Assembly (NCBI GenBank): GCA_963513935.1
Contig: OY740769.1
Location: 40,265,120 to 40,329,119 of the forward strand
Length of the DNA: 64,000 nt
From: Aphrophora alni
Taxonomy: Eukaryota; Arthropoda; Insecta; Hemiptera; Aphrophoridae
Direction of reading: 5' to 3'
Shown here: one piece after another, positions 36,695 to 47,069 of the stretch
Numbering within the stretch: position 1 is the first letter of the stretch
How the letters are laid out: each line of letters opens with the position of its first letter
The notes under the pieces: generated by a model
Told to the model about the DNA's origin: nothing
Databases searched by the model: none
Seen by the model: the letters and a program-made list of their open reading frames with translations, nothing else
Made by a program: the position numbers and the translations under genes

Positions 36695-37449
36695 GTATGC
36701 TTTTATCATTTTTTTTACCTTAATTTTAAAGTATTCGGCTGATAGGCTGACATAATAGGTTTAAAATTTCTTAATTTTTTTTTTTTTTTATATCCGCTCG
36801 ATTGCAAAGCCCAAGTTCAATATTAACACAGTAGGGATGTTACTATCCATTTAAAAGAAAATGCATAAAAATCGAACCAGTGGTTCCCGAGTTATAATCT
36901 TACAAAGAGACATTACATTTTATATAGGTAGAGCTTTACTCATGGAATAAGAAGTAGGTGTGTCTCTATTTCCACTACATGAAATTATTGTTCAACTTGG
37001 CATCACCGCTTAAAAGTTTCACTACAGTAACACTATCTATAATTGATCAGTTGAACTAAGATCAAACCGATTAACAGACTTTATCATGACAATTGGCTCT
37101 CAGGGTAAACTCTTTTGTCTGTGGCTGAATGAAGCCAAATTGTTGAAAAAGCTAAAACCTATGGTAGGTTTTAACATCAGTAAAAGAAGAACTTTATTAA
37201 GTTATGTGATATGAGGGTAATATTTATTAGAATTAGTAACATATTTAACTGTAGTATTTCTTCTTTATACTTCAAAGTTACATTATATGCTCTGTGCATA
37301 AGACTATATTATGCTGCTAATTCTTTTGTAACGTTGGATTTGACAGTTAATTACAAACTTTTAGATAAATTTATGAACAAAGCAAAAGTAAAATAATATT
37401 ATTTTGTTTTTTTTCTTGTTATTCACTCACAAGTGCTGTGTACTCTTAC

Positions 37450-37613
37450 CTTATCATTTCTAAAATATTGATGTCTTCAGGCAATAGTTTTGATTGAGAT
37501 TGTGTTGCTAGACTGCAAACCAGTTTTCGAGCACATCCAGCAGGGTCATTTTCTAAAATATTGTAGAAATCTGGAACTTCATTTATTGATTCGTCCATTT
37601 TCAAGTCAAAATT
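37450..37613 (-). CDS. Exon B of the minus-strand secreted-protein gene
   Basis: Open for 54 codons plus 2 nt. It reads NFDLKMDESINEVPDFYNIL and then the Cys-containing motif, ending LLPEDINILEMI. Both splice sites are strong. The acidic, helical character differs from the surrounding AT-rich noise. Confidence 0.68.
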
Positions 37614-39573
37614 CTGTAATTAAAAACAGGGCTAAATCATTTTAACTTTCTTATACATACTGAACCTTAATGTAATAGCACATATTTCTTGTTGAAACTC
37701 CATATTCAAGGATAAAATAAAGCAAAAGCTCAAAGTTACAAATATTTTAATAATATAAATGAGCTACAATTGTTTCGCCTTGCGGCATCATCGACAGTTG
37801 CCCGATGATGCCGCAAGGCGAAACAATTGTAGCTCATTTATATTATGAAAATATTTGAAACTTTGAGCTTTTGCTTTATTTTATCCTTGAATAATACTGA
37901 ACCTTGTTAGCAAACAATAATAACATGTTTTTTATGATTGTAGAAATAAAATTTTACCATTTAAATATGTTTATTTTATATTTACTCCTAATTCATCATG
38001 TTTGCTACTATTTTTAAATATTAAATAAAAGCCGGACAAGGCAGGGAGTGTAATTTGATGTATTTTTGGCGTTGCTATATTTTCAGAAGAATTATGTAAA
38101 ATAGTTTTTAACAAGAAAGTTAGTGATAAATATAAGTTCAAATCTCAATAATTAAAAACGTACCAAAATTTATCAAAATGGACAAACACAAATTTTAAGT
38201 TTCATTTTTGTATGTATGTTTGTCATGTTTGTTTTTCCTGATGTATTTTTTGGGAAAGAAAATTTGAAGTATAAAAACTCGTTTGTAAAATTGTTGAAGG
38301 TGTTATAATTTTGGAAAGTTAAAAATTAAAATTAAATCATCTGGCATTATTGTGTACAACTAGATACATATGATAGAAATTGACAAATTGTAATGGTATG
38401 ACCTTAAAATTAACTGATGATTTACTTTAGAATGTAAAAGCAACCAAGCTACAGTCCACTATAGTGTAATTAAAATTTGTTCATAGTTAATATTGTGAAA
38501 ATGAACTAAGATAGAAAACCAAAATTTGGCATATTTTCTATAGTTATTAGTTCATTATTGTCACTCTACTTTCAAGTTTGTACAAAGATGCATAATATTA
38601 CCTAAATATTAGATTTCATAGTTTTAATTAGTGTTTGTTTACTCATATTTCAAACTAACCATCCTTGGAGTTTTTAAAAATAAGTCTTTGTTAACCCAGT
38701 GACCACATTTTATTATTGCAACTCGTTTGTATTGTTATACATTACACTTATTAATAATTTTGTAAGTTATCTTATCAGATTTCTCTTGACCAACTCTTGT
38801 TCTTTTCCGACCCCGATGTTATTAGAGTACTCATGGGCTAGGAGTCTTTATTTTCTTTTCGTCCTGTTTTTTAAAAGACGATGATGACGAGAGGTTTTTT
38901 GCCTTTAGACAACAAGGGAAAAAATAGCTCAGAGTGTCCAAGGAAAAGAACAAGAATTATACTCTTGACCTTTAGGCTTAGGCTTATGTTGCATGTATCC
39001 CATAAATCTTAGCATCAAACTGTTACAACCCCCAAAATTGAAGTTAAAAACTGCTAATATTTATAAAAGTACAAAATACAAAATTTGGACTTTTGACACC
39101 CTGGACAAATATTTAGCGCAATCTCTGTTAATATTTTCATTTCTATTGGAAAATTTAGCTAGGTGCCTCAGTAATTTTTTAAACTACATTGATTTTCCAT
39201 TAAACTTAGTACTAACTTAACTAAACCAAAAGTGTATTCGTTTATATAAAATAAAATACCTTTAATTCCATATTTTAAAACAAGAAAATTACAAATCGAA
39301 AAACAACATTAACTTCTGAACTCACATCAGGCACTGATCGCTTGAAGATGCCCAAAGCCTTCCCTGCTGCAACAAGAGCTTTGGCAGCAGTAGCAGCAGG
39401 TCTGTTGGTAATCTTGTTGTAATCCTGTGCCAACAAATGGATTAAATACATTCCTGCTAATCCTGCAGCGGCCATGACAAGCATTCTGATGAAATGGAGG
39501 TTTGCCTTTACCACTCCAGTGAAGATGAGCACCAAGATTGTGATTAATGTTGATTTAGTCAACATGATTGAGT
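37450..39573 (-). CDS. Small secreted or membrane insect protein, unknown function (partial, two exons found)
   Basis: Exon A is 39573-39326. Its ATG at 39565-39563 follows the acceptor atggtttcag, and its donor is CCTGAT|gtgagt. Exon B is 37613-37450, with acceptor ttaattacag and donor ATAAG|gtaaga. The junction is in frame. Residues 1-21 (MLTKSTLITILVLIF...) look like a signal peptide. A second hydrophobic stretch (about 28-46) is followed by an Ala-rich region (AATAAKALVAAGKAL). Exon B has an acidic start and a motif reading ENDPAGCARKLVCSL, with two Cys typical of several uncharacterised secreted insect proteins. The last codon is split at the exon B donor, so at least one further exon is missing. 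A weak candidate is an acceptor near 37124 that would add nine residues. The gene runs toward the SDR gene. No function is claimed. Confidence 0.68.
37703..37893. mobile_element. 191-bp palindrome with hammerhead-like hairpins
   Basis: The arms TATTCAAGGATAAAATAAAG and GAGCTACAATTGTTTCGCC are mirrored around a few central nucleotides near 37797. Each arm contains CGATGATGCCGCAAGGCGAA. It sits about 90 nt upstream (in gene sense) of exon B, inside the intron of the minus-strand gene. Confidence 0.85.
38780..38900 (+). repeat. Dispersed repeat family A, copy 3
   Basis: CTTGACCAACTCTTGTTCTT, TATTAGAGTACTCATGGGCT, AGGAGTCTTTATTTTC and AAAGACGATGATGACGAG, in the same order as in the other + strand copies. 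Confidence 0.62.
39326..39573 (-). CDS. Exon A of the minus-strand secreted-protein gene
   Basis: Contains 8 nt of leader and 80 codons, ending GIFKRSVPD. Reading through the donor, the open frame continues only 15 codons, consistent with the strong gtgagt donor being the real end. An upstream in-frame ATG at 39616 lies in the intron side of the acceptor and was rejected as the start. Confidence 0.65.
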
Positions 39574-39854
39574 CTGAAACCATAAACATCCATATGATGA
39601 GCCAATCCATAAACAATATACAAACTTATTTATAACTGTAAAGAAACCTAAATAATAAACAAACAAAAATTATTCATTGTCATTATCCACAAAATTACAA
39701 TTAGGGAAGTAGTGGCCAATAATATAATGTTAAATAGGTATCTCAAAACCAACCAAAAAAATTGTTGAAAGGTGAAAATTTATGATCTAAACAAATCCAC
39801 AAACCTGCATTTCAAAGTTTTTTTTATCATTCATGTTTAAAACTGAAAAACCTC

Positions 39855-40080
39855 TCAGTCATCATCGTCTTATAAAAAAAAAGAAGGAAAGAGCATTAAG
39901 GTAAAGAAAGATCCCTATCTGTTGAATACTTTATTAATAGTATCAGGGTCAAAAGAGAAAGAGACTTGATATGAAATATGAAATAAAGGAATCTAACTTA
40001 AGACTATGTGAAGAAAGGTTGAAGTACTTTAGGATTGCCACACCTGTAGTCACTAAAAATGAGTCCTTGAAGGAGTAGTT
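39855..40080 (-). repeat. Dispersed repeat family A, copy 4 (minus)
   Basis: CAGTCATCATCGTCTTATAA, GAATACTTTATTAATAGTAT, CAGGGTCAAAAGAGAAAGAG and TTTAGGATTGCCACACC parallel the copy at 23865-24100. Confidence 0.62.
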
Positions 40081-40117
40081 TGGAAAATATAAAATAAACT
40101 TGATAAATCAGAATTGA

Positions 40118-40785
40118 CGATAGAAAAATGAAACTCAGAACACCTTTCTAGGAAATAAAAGTGAACTTTTTAGCCACTATTACAACTTTGCCCATTTCTC
40201 CAAAATGGGATTTTTGGGGGGCAGCTCAAAATTTTTAAATATAAAGACCCATTAAGTGACACCTCATTTTAAAGTCCTTGATTAAAGAAGAAGAACATTT
40301 AAAAATTTTGAGCTGCCCCCCAAAAATCCCATTTTGGGGAAATGGGCAAAATTGTAATAGTGACTAAAAAGTTCACTTTTATTTCCTAGAAAGGTGTTCT
40401 GAGTTTCATTTTTCTATCTTTATCCATTTAAAATTTAACAGGGTGTATCCATACTTTTGACTAACAGGTGCCTCAATGAAGTTTTACTTAATTTCAATGA
40501 GCTGCCATTTTGTACTGGGTTGAGATAGAAAGCTCTGGTTTCCACTGTTCTTTTTCTTTAATCAAGGACTTTAAAAGGAGGTGTCACTTAATGGGTCTTT
40601 ACATTTAAAAATTTTGAGCTGCCCCCCAAAAATCCCATTTTGGGGAAATGGGCAAAGTTGTAATAGTGACTAAAAAGTTCACTTTTATTTCCTAGAAAGG
40701 TGTTCTGAGTTTCATTTTTCTATCTTTATCCATTTAAAATTTAACAGGGTGTATCCATACTTTTGACTCGCACTGTATATATATA
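40118..40785. mobile_element. Foldback element with three copies of its terminal module
   Basis: A roughly 170-nt module (TTGAGCTGCCCCCCAAAAAT, GGAAATGGGCAAA, CTAGAAAGGTGTTCTGAGTT, then CAGGGTGTATCCATACTTTT) appears inverted at 40118-40225 and direct at 40280-40470 and 40600-40770. The right end is TTTTGACTCGCACTGTA followed by TA repeats. The left copy lacks the outer part. This looks like a Tc1/mariner-type foldback extended by a duplication. Confidence 0.75.
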
Positions 40786-42250
40786 TATAATGATTTATTC
40801 ATCAACTTGTTTATTTATTATGAAAACTATAATTACTACCTGGTTTAGGTGCTACAATATATGGTGACGCCCATTTACTATAACTAACTGGTTTTAAAAT
40901 ATTTTCTTTGACTGGGCATTCTAATTCTGTGTCTATTTTTATACTACTGGTTTTAAAGAATAAGGTATGAGCTTAGATTTACATAGCCTAACACTGGTGT
41001 AGAAATGTTTTCTAGTATTAGGTTTGCTTCAAAATATTAAATTTCACAACAATTATAAATAACAGGAGGAAATTTATTTTAAAATGTTTAATAAAGCATA
41101 ATACTATTAACCAGTGATTACAACAAAGTATTATTATTACTTTCATGATTAGAAATATCAAATTAATTAGGTTTAGGCTTGTTCAATTGATTTTAAACTT
41201 CTTTCAAATCCCTCTACACTTATACACCTTATACAAATTTGTAGCTGTAATATCATTACATCATAAGGTTCTACGTTTGAAAAATATTTCTTCTAAACAT
41301 TTTCAGACAAAAATGTTAAAGATTCTTCAGTATCAATATTAAAGTCTAGTTATAAACAACCATAAAGTATCTTTATAAATGATATAAATTGACTCTGGGA
41401 AATCATTGTTAGGCAAAATTGATGTAGGATCAGACCTAGGTTCATGATTTCCTCTAGAAGGCCTTATTAATGTATATTATTTTACTATTGATACTATTGA
41501 CCGATGGTACTTGGTACAAATCCATGTTTAAAATAAAACAAAATAAAGTAACTTTTTTCCTACATAAAATAACTAAACTTCCAATTTTCTTAAAATAATT
41601 GATGTGCAAGTTTTATATTTGTTTATTTTTTAAAATAATTTTATTTTTTCAATACTTCCTAACACACAAAATACATAAAACTCATAAAATAATCAAATGA
41701 AACTATAAGAAAAACATAAATACAATTCAAGTTACAAATAATAGTATACATAGTATTCATACCTACTTGAGTATTTTTTAAATTAAGTAAATTTTAAAAA
41801 ATGAAAAATTTAGGTACCCTCCATAGGTTTACCTATTTCGAAGGTGACCTTAAGAGAAAACAAAACAAAAATCTAAAATTTCATTCAGGAATAAACTAAA
41901 AAATAATTTTTTGCTTACCATATTAATAGAGTATAATGGCAGATTACACATAAATATGATCTTTAATTAAGCAACAAAACATAACACTTTGTTATTTACA
42001 TAAAAACACACAAATAAATTAGTAGGCCTACATAATATATGAAATGAGCAGCTCTGTACACATGTCCCCAGTTTCCATTCTATCAGTCACTTCATAAAAA
42101 CTATAAAAAAAATTATACCGTATGTGGTTAGAAAAAGCACAAAAGTAATTACTAAATTTATTTACTTAAGGCATTATTAGGCTTATTTGAAATTATTTTT
42201 ATTTGGACAGAGCATAGTTATCCTGTCATAATTATTATTAATATCATGAC
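40786..42250. other. AT-rich stretch, nothing identified
   Basis: Only short chance frames. The TTGACCGATGGTACTTGGTA site near 41498 resembles the flank of the hairpin at 6810. Confidence 0.35.
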
Positions 42251-42254
42251 TAGG

Positions 42255-42425
42255 CCTCTCAAGGGTGAGGGACCCTAGCTGTATAAATACTTTCTTTCAT
42301 GTAATCTTGGGTTAGATCCCCTCTTTCATTTTTCTATTAAGTCTCTATTGACCAACTTTTGTTATTTTCTGACCCTGACACTATTAAAGTATTCGAGAGC
42401 TAGGAGTATTTTTATTAAGCCTATT
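42255..42425 (+). repeat. Dispersed repeat family A, copy 5 (longest 5' part)
   Basis: AGGCCTCTCAAGGGTGAGG and TCATGTAATCTTGGGTTAGA precede the shared TATTGACCAACTTTTGTTAT, TCTGACCCTGACACTATTA and CGAGAGCTAGGAGTAT motifs. Confidence 0.6.
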
Positions 42426-44181
42426 CTAGAATTCTTAAGTAGATTCAAAATATAATCCATTAGTCAATAGCTTTTGATGTTGAGATTTCCTGCATATTCT
42501 TGTTTTGGGTTCTTCTGAGTTAATTTTTTTTTTTTTTTATGTTTTCAGCAGTGATTTCTCAGAAACCGATTTTGTTTAAAATTTGTACCTAAAGTTTTTT
42601 GCCCTAATATGTACATCAAATATAATCTGCGAAACTCGAATTTAGGAGTAGACCTATCCACCATTAAAAATAACAGAAAATAACGATTTTGGTCAATTTT
42701 GTTCAGTTATCTCTTGTATGCCCTGGTCGAAATGTCTTAAAAAATTCCGGTTCGGAAGTTATTAAAAAAAGTAAACCAATTTTAAACCCCCTATGATGCT
42801 ATTGTAAATGCCTATATTATCAAAATAATGACTACTGATATTTTGTCAAATTTTGATGATTATAACTGGAACATGTGTGGGAAATTGTAAGTAAAAGAAA
42901 AAATACCGTTTATGTTTGCTGAACTTTGTTTTTCTAAGTTACAATTAATTGATAATTAACCGGTGTATTGCCATCCTGTGTAGTCAACACTTCAAAGCCT
43001 ACACGCAGAGTAGGAAGTGAACTGTTCGTAGGCCTACAATTGCCAAGGCATTCCAACAATCCATACTTGGTTGGAATCTACAAAGCAGTTTTCTTAACCC
43101 ATTCAAATTTGTGCAACTAGAAGTCCACACATTTGTATCTAGGATTACATTATTTACAAAAATTTACAAATGTTACTATAAAATCCAAATAGTTTCTAAT
43201 GCAGTTGTGAATATGAATACATTTGTTAGCCTACCTTAGTACGATTACAAATTTCAAAATTTTGTTGTTATTATTACAATTCTGTGAAGACTTCAAAGTG
43301 TTGAAATTAATTTTAATTCAGTTGAAAAGTATATAAATTCCAACACTAAAAAAAATGAACTCCAAGACCTGAAGATGACAGAAAAATGTCGAAAATAGTT
43401 TTTCGTCATATTACTTCAAAAACAGCTGTTTTCAATACCTTCATTAAGGCCTTCACAGACAAACACGATACAGGGCTCGGTACGATATGTTATTGCATAG
43501 CGGTAAATGAAAACGTTCACACAGCAACGTTATACCGAGGATATTATCGCAATCGGTAGATCGCGTCGGTAAAGGCCTAACAATATCACTTCATTAAAAA
43601 CTATATAACGTTATTTTATATGAATGTAATATTTTTTATTGTTGTCATGCGTGAGTTAACAAATTTTTTTCACGAAATTTTATATATACTTACTGAGGCT
43701 TATCATGTTCGTCCTCGTCCATAGCTAGCGACAAAAGCAATGCTTCTTCTCCTAAATGCTGATTCGTATTAAAAAAAAAGTAAACTAAATAATCAAACTA
43801 CACTACATTCATAAACTTTGGATGCGGTAAAAAATGTGTAAACTACTGACTCCCGCCTCGATTTTCGAGCGGTCTACCGACTAGATTCGGTAGACCGAAT
43901 TACCGACGCGATCTACCGATTGCGATAATATCGTATTCCTCGGTATACCGCTGCTGTGTGAACGTTTTCATTTACCTCTATGCAATAACCTATCGTACCC
44001 TAGTCCTGTATCGCGTCTGTCTGTGAAGGCCTTTATTCGGTCTACCGAATCTAGTCGGTAGACCGCTCGGAAATCGAGGCGGGAGTCAGTAGTTTACACC
44101 TTTTTTACCTCATCCAAAGTTTATGAATGTAGTGTAGTTTGATTATTTAGTTTACTTTTTTTAAATACGAATCAGCATTTA

Positions 44182-44240
44182 GAAGAAGAAGCATTGCTTT
44201 TGTCGCTCGCTATGGACGAGGACGAACATGATAAGCCTCA
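44182..44240 (+). pseudogene. First exon of a Harbinger-type transposase (plus copy)
   Basis: Reads LEEEALLLSLAMDEDEHDKP and ends at CCTCA|gtaagt. An acidic EEEALLLxLA start is common in insect Harbinger nucleases. The mirror copy on the minus strand at about 43752-43694 has the same exon and donor. The rest of the nuclease gene is absent. Confidence 0.5.
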
Positions 44241-44387
44241 GTAAGTATATATAAAATTCCTTCTCAAAATATTAGACAATTTGGTGAAATAAAATTGTTG
44301 TCACGCATGACAACAGTAAAAAAGATTAAATTCATATAAAATAACGTTATATAGTTTATAATGAAGTGATATTGTTATTTACCTCAT

Positions 44388-44555
44388 CTAGTCAATAATT
44401 TCCCTATTCTTATACTTACTATCTTTTTCCAGTATTTCTCCTAGCTCCTTCCACTTTTTATCTTTCGCTCTGGAATCCTTATATAATGGATTACTATAGT
44501 CGAAAAGCAAACTATGTTCCTTAACGAAATTAATGATCCGTTCTGAATTCGACAT
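44388..44555 (-). pseudogene. MADF (Myb/SANT-like) domain fragment of a Harbinger DNA-binding protein
   Basis: A 55-codon frame starts ATG (44555) and stops TAG. It reads MSNSERIINFVKEHSLLFDY, then NPLYKDSRAKDKKWKELGEI. The pattern (hydrophobic-V-K-x-H-x-L-x-[FY]-D, then NPLYKD, then KWKELGEIL) is the N-terminal half of a MADF domain, the DNA-binding domain of the accessory protein paired with PIF/Harbinger transposases. The second half of the domain is missing, although a donor-like GATGAG|gtaaat follows the stop by a few bases. Confidence 0.7.
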
Positions 44556-44989
44556 GTTGACAAGCAGTACACAAAATGCAGTATGCAGTTTGAGGAATGT
44601 TTTACCGAAACCCGAGCGTCCGAGTGCAGCGCGTGTGTGAACGTACAGTTCGGTAAACAGGCGATATTTTCCCGAGTTCAGTATCTCTCGGTTTGTCCCG
44701 AGTCCTGTATCGCGTCTGTCTGTGAAGGCCTTAAAGGTGCTAAAGTTGTCCTTTTTAGTCGTAGGAAACCTAAAAACATCAGCTGAGGTAGAAGATTATC
44801 AGCTGTTACTTCGTTTATACAAATTAATTAACGATTGTAAAGCATCTAAAACACAACCGATACTCTCGATTGTAAATAACCGTTAAAACAGCTGTTACAA
44901 TCGATTTAAAGGTAAATAGGTTATAACATTTTAGTGAAATTGTTTTCTTATATTATTTGCAGTATAACGAAAAATATAGTTCATCGCTT

Positions 44990-45088
44990 GGACCAAAAGA
45001 AGCTTTTCGATACTCGCTCATTTTCCGGCCTAGGCTCGGCCTCGGCCGTTAACCTTGAGCTTGAATTGAAAAGCTTCACTTTTGGTCC
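44990..45088. repeat. Hairpin with GGACCAAAAG-type arms
   Basis: GGACCAAAAGAAGCTTTTC (44990-45008) is mirrored at 45068-45088 with two extra bases. The loop is GC-rich (GGCCTAGGCTCGGCCTCGGC). It may be a very small foldback element. Confidence 0.65.
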
Positions 45089-45159
45089 TAGTGATGGAAT
45101 TAACTTTTTTTATAATGTGCTTATTATTGAACCCTATTGAAATTTGAAAAATCTAATTT

Positions 45160-45735
45160 AAAATGTCAAAATTACAGCCATTTTAACCAAATCTCGAGTT
45201 TTATTCTATTTGTACGCATTAAATTAGATGTAAATTTGCAAACTTCAAGTCTGCATGTTATGGCACCTAGTATCAACTCCACCCCTCTACAAAAATAGCG
45301 AAAATATTGTTAAACATGCAATTTCGAACCCAGATGATCTCCCAATAAAATAATACAAAGATATTCGTATAGTTATCAGGCAGGACCGAGTATCTAACAC
45401 GAGAATAGCGAGTGGAGGTTACTTCACAGCTTCGAGGCCCGTAAAGATCGAGACATTAAGATTGCCACGAGCGAAGCGAGTGGAGACTTTTTAATATATA
45501 AACAAACTACGAAGCTAGTTAGAGACAAGCCGACGTCTAGTAAATCGTGATATTCACAATAATAACAAGACAAACCTATCCTACTGGGCAAGACCCCTTA
45601 ATCCACCAATACAATTTAACATTTCCTACAAGTAACCAAGTAACCAACTTTTGAACATTACATTTAGAGGATCTCCTTGTATTACATTGTATGATGAGGC
45701 TGGATGAGTACCATGATGGCGCCCATCAACTTGTT
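45160..45735 (+). repeat. Dispersed repeat family C, copy 1
   Basis: Shares an ordered series of motifs with 52650-53080: CAAAATNACNGCCATTTTAA, GCACTTAATGG/GGCACCTAGT-type, CCCACTCTCTACNNNNACAA-type, GGGNAAGACNCNTT, then CCAACTTTTG, TACATTTAGAGGATCT and CTTGTATTACATTGT. Contains a GCGAAGCGAGTGGAGACTTT motif also seen near 16338. No coding frame. Confidence 0.6.
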
Positions 45736-46007
45736 TACTTTAACTTTTAAGGAGTTTGATTATAACGAAAAATACGTTGGAGAACAATCATTAGCAATGT
45801 AGTTTTTGCCAGCAAAACCCATGGACTCGTTAATAATATAATGGGTTGGAGAGGGAAAGTCAATCGGTATTCTAAGTAAATACTGTACAGGGTTATCATA
45901 AAAGAATGGTGGGCTTTTGCACATGATTTAAATCATTAAATGAAAACAAAATTACTTACAGCTGATGTTGTTTATTTATCAAAATCGACGTCCGAAACAG
46001 TTTTCTT

Positions 46008-46275
46008 AAATAACTAATAAATTTCGATATGTGCGCCATTAGTCGCTCGGCAAATGTCCAATCTATAATCAAGTTCTGCTCATATTAACATGTCATTGTT
46101 AACGATTGTCATTGCTACATTAATCCTGTTCCTCAATGATTTAGGTCACGAATTTTTTTCGATAAACAATGTTTTGATGTACTCCCACAAGAAGAAATCG
46201 TAAGGTGTCAGGTCTGGACCCCTTGGAGGGCAGCGTATAGGTCCTTGCCGGCCTAACCATCGATGTCCAAACTTT
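46008..46275 (-). pseudogene. Transposase C-terminal DDE segment (same element)
   Basis: Minus-strand reading gives HRWLGRQGPIRCPPRGPDLT then PYDFFLWEYIKTLF, and after further decay ICRATNGAHIEIY followed by a stop. The PPRSPDL(T/N)PxDFFLW motif contains the last acidic catalytic residue of DDE transposases of this family, and the RATNGAHIE ending is its usual C-terminus. The part between this and the N-terminal domain, with the first two catalytic residues, is deleted. Confidence 0.78.
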
Positions 46276-46340
46276 TAATCGAAAGTGTCTGTGACAAATG
46301 CAAAGTGTTTGTGGATTGTTGTTTTTGTAATACCTAAACT

Positions 46341-46607
46341 TTAGGCTTCGTCGAGGTATTTCTTAGGGCTTCTAATTGCAGATTGTCTAATAAGTTCAAC
46401 TTTTTCGTCTGATACACTTGGCCTCCCAGATGATTTCTGGTTTTGAATAGATCCAGTTTCTTGGAATTGTTTGAACCAACGCCGTATGTTATTTTCATAT
46501 AGTAGATCTTTTCGGTATTCACGTCGAAATGCACGTTGCATTGAAATTACAGACTTAAATTCAGCCAGCAACAAAAAACACTTTGCTTTTTCTTTATTAG
46601 AGAACAT
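46341..46607 (-). pseudogene. Transposase N-terminal helix-turn-helix (DUF4817-like) domain
   Basis: Open from MFSNKEKAKCFLLLAEF, through RWFKQFQETGSIQNQKSSGR, to SDEKVELIRQSAIRSPKKYL, then a stop. This is the helix-turn-helix plus second DNA-binding helix found in many insect mariner-superfamily transposases (usual annotation DUF4817). The frame can be extended upstream by 22 codons, but those look like flank. The catalytic core does not follow in frame. Confidence 0.8.
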
Positions 46608-47069
46608 AACAACACACTCCGCACAAACACTCCAGAAGACACAAAACACTACCACAATAATGCAAGATTGCAAGAACTAATTTTGAGGTTACAACTTACA
46701 ACAGCTGTTAAACAAACTTTTATGTTATAGGCTATCAGCGATACCAATACAACACCACAAAATTTCTCTACTGTCTTCGTATGAACTAATGAAATCCCAC
46801 CATTCTTTTATGATAACCTTTATCGTATTACACCACATTCTAACGATCATTAAACGCAAGCTAAAACCACTCACAATGTTTGGATTCATGAATAATATCT
46901 ACTTGTGATTAATATGGTTTAATCGGACATTTGTTTAAAACTTCTATACTCAAATGATAGAAAATCTCTTATTAAACCATATTAATAATATGAACAATCC
47001 ACCATTTATCAAATAACTTTAAACCAGAATCTACTTGTTCTTTTTAGACTATTTTTCTTAGGTGATGTA

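Larger units (their letters stand above)
43448..44730. mobile_element. PIF/Harbinger composite element
   Basis: The outer ends are GGCCTTCACAGACAAACACG at the left and its relative (CGCGTCTGTCTGTGAAGGCC) at the right, with TTA/TAA at the junctions as in PIF/Harbinger insertions. A complete smaller element with the same ends lies at 43448-44031. Sequence from 44032 to about 44260 is the inverted copy of 43670-43900. The interior has many GGTAGACCG / CGGTCTACC palindromes. Two coding remnants lie inside (MADF frame and transposase exon 1). Probably several rounds of self-insertion or rearrangement. Confidence 0.78.
45891..46818. mobile_element. 928-bp Tc1/mariner-superfamily element with terminal inverted repeats
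   Basis: GGTTATCATAAAAGAATGGT at the left is mirrored at the right (ACCATTCTTTTATGATAACC). Inside, on the minus strand, are the N-terminal and C-terminal parts of one transposase. The middle is deleted, giving an element that keeps ends and coding edges. Confidence 0.85.

Noticed and set aside
37085..37124. Last exon of the minus-strand gene (acceptor ending near 37124, nine codons then stop)
   Set aside because: It joins in frame and has a pyrimidine-containing acceptor, but nine residues without conservation evidence are too little to call.
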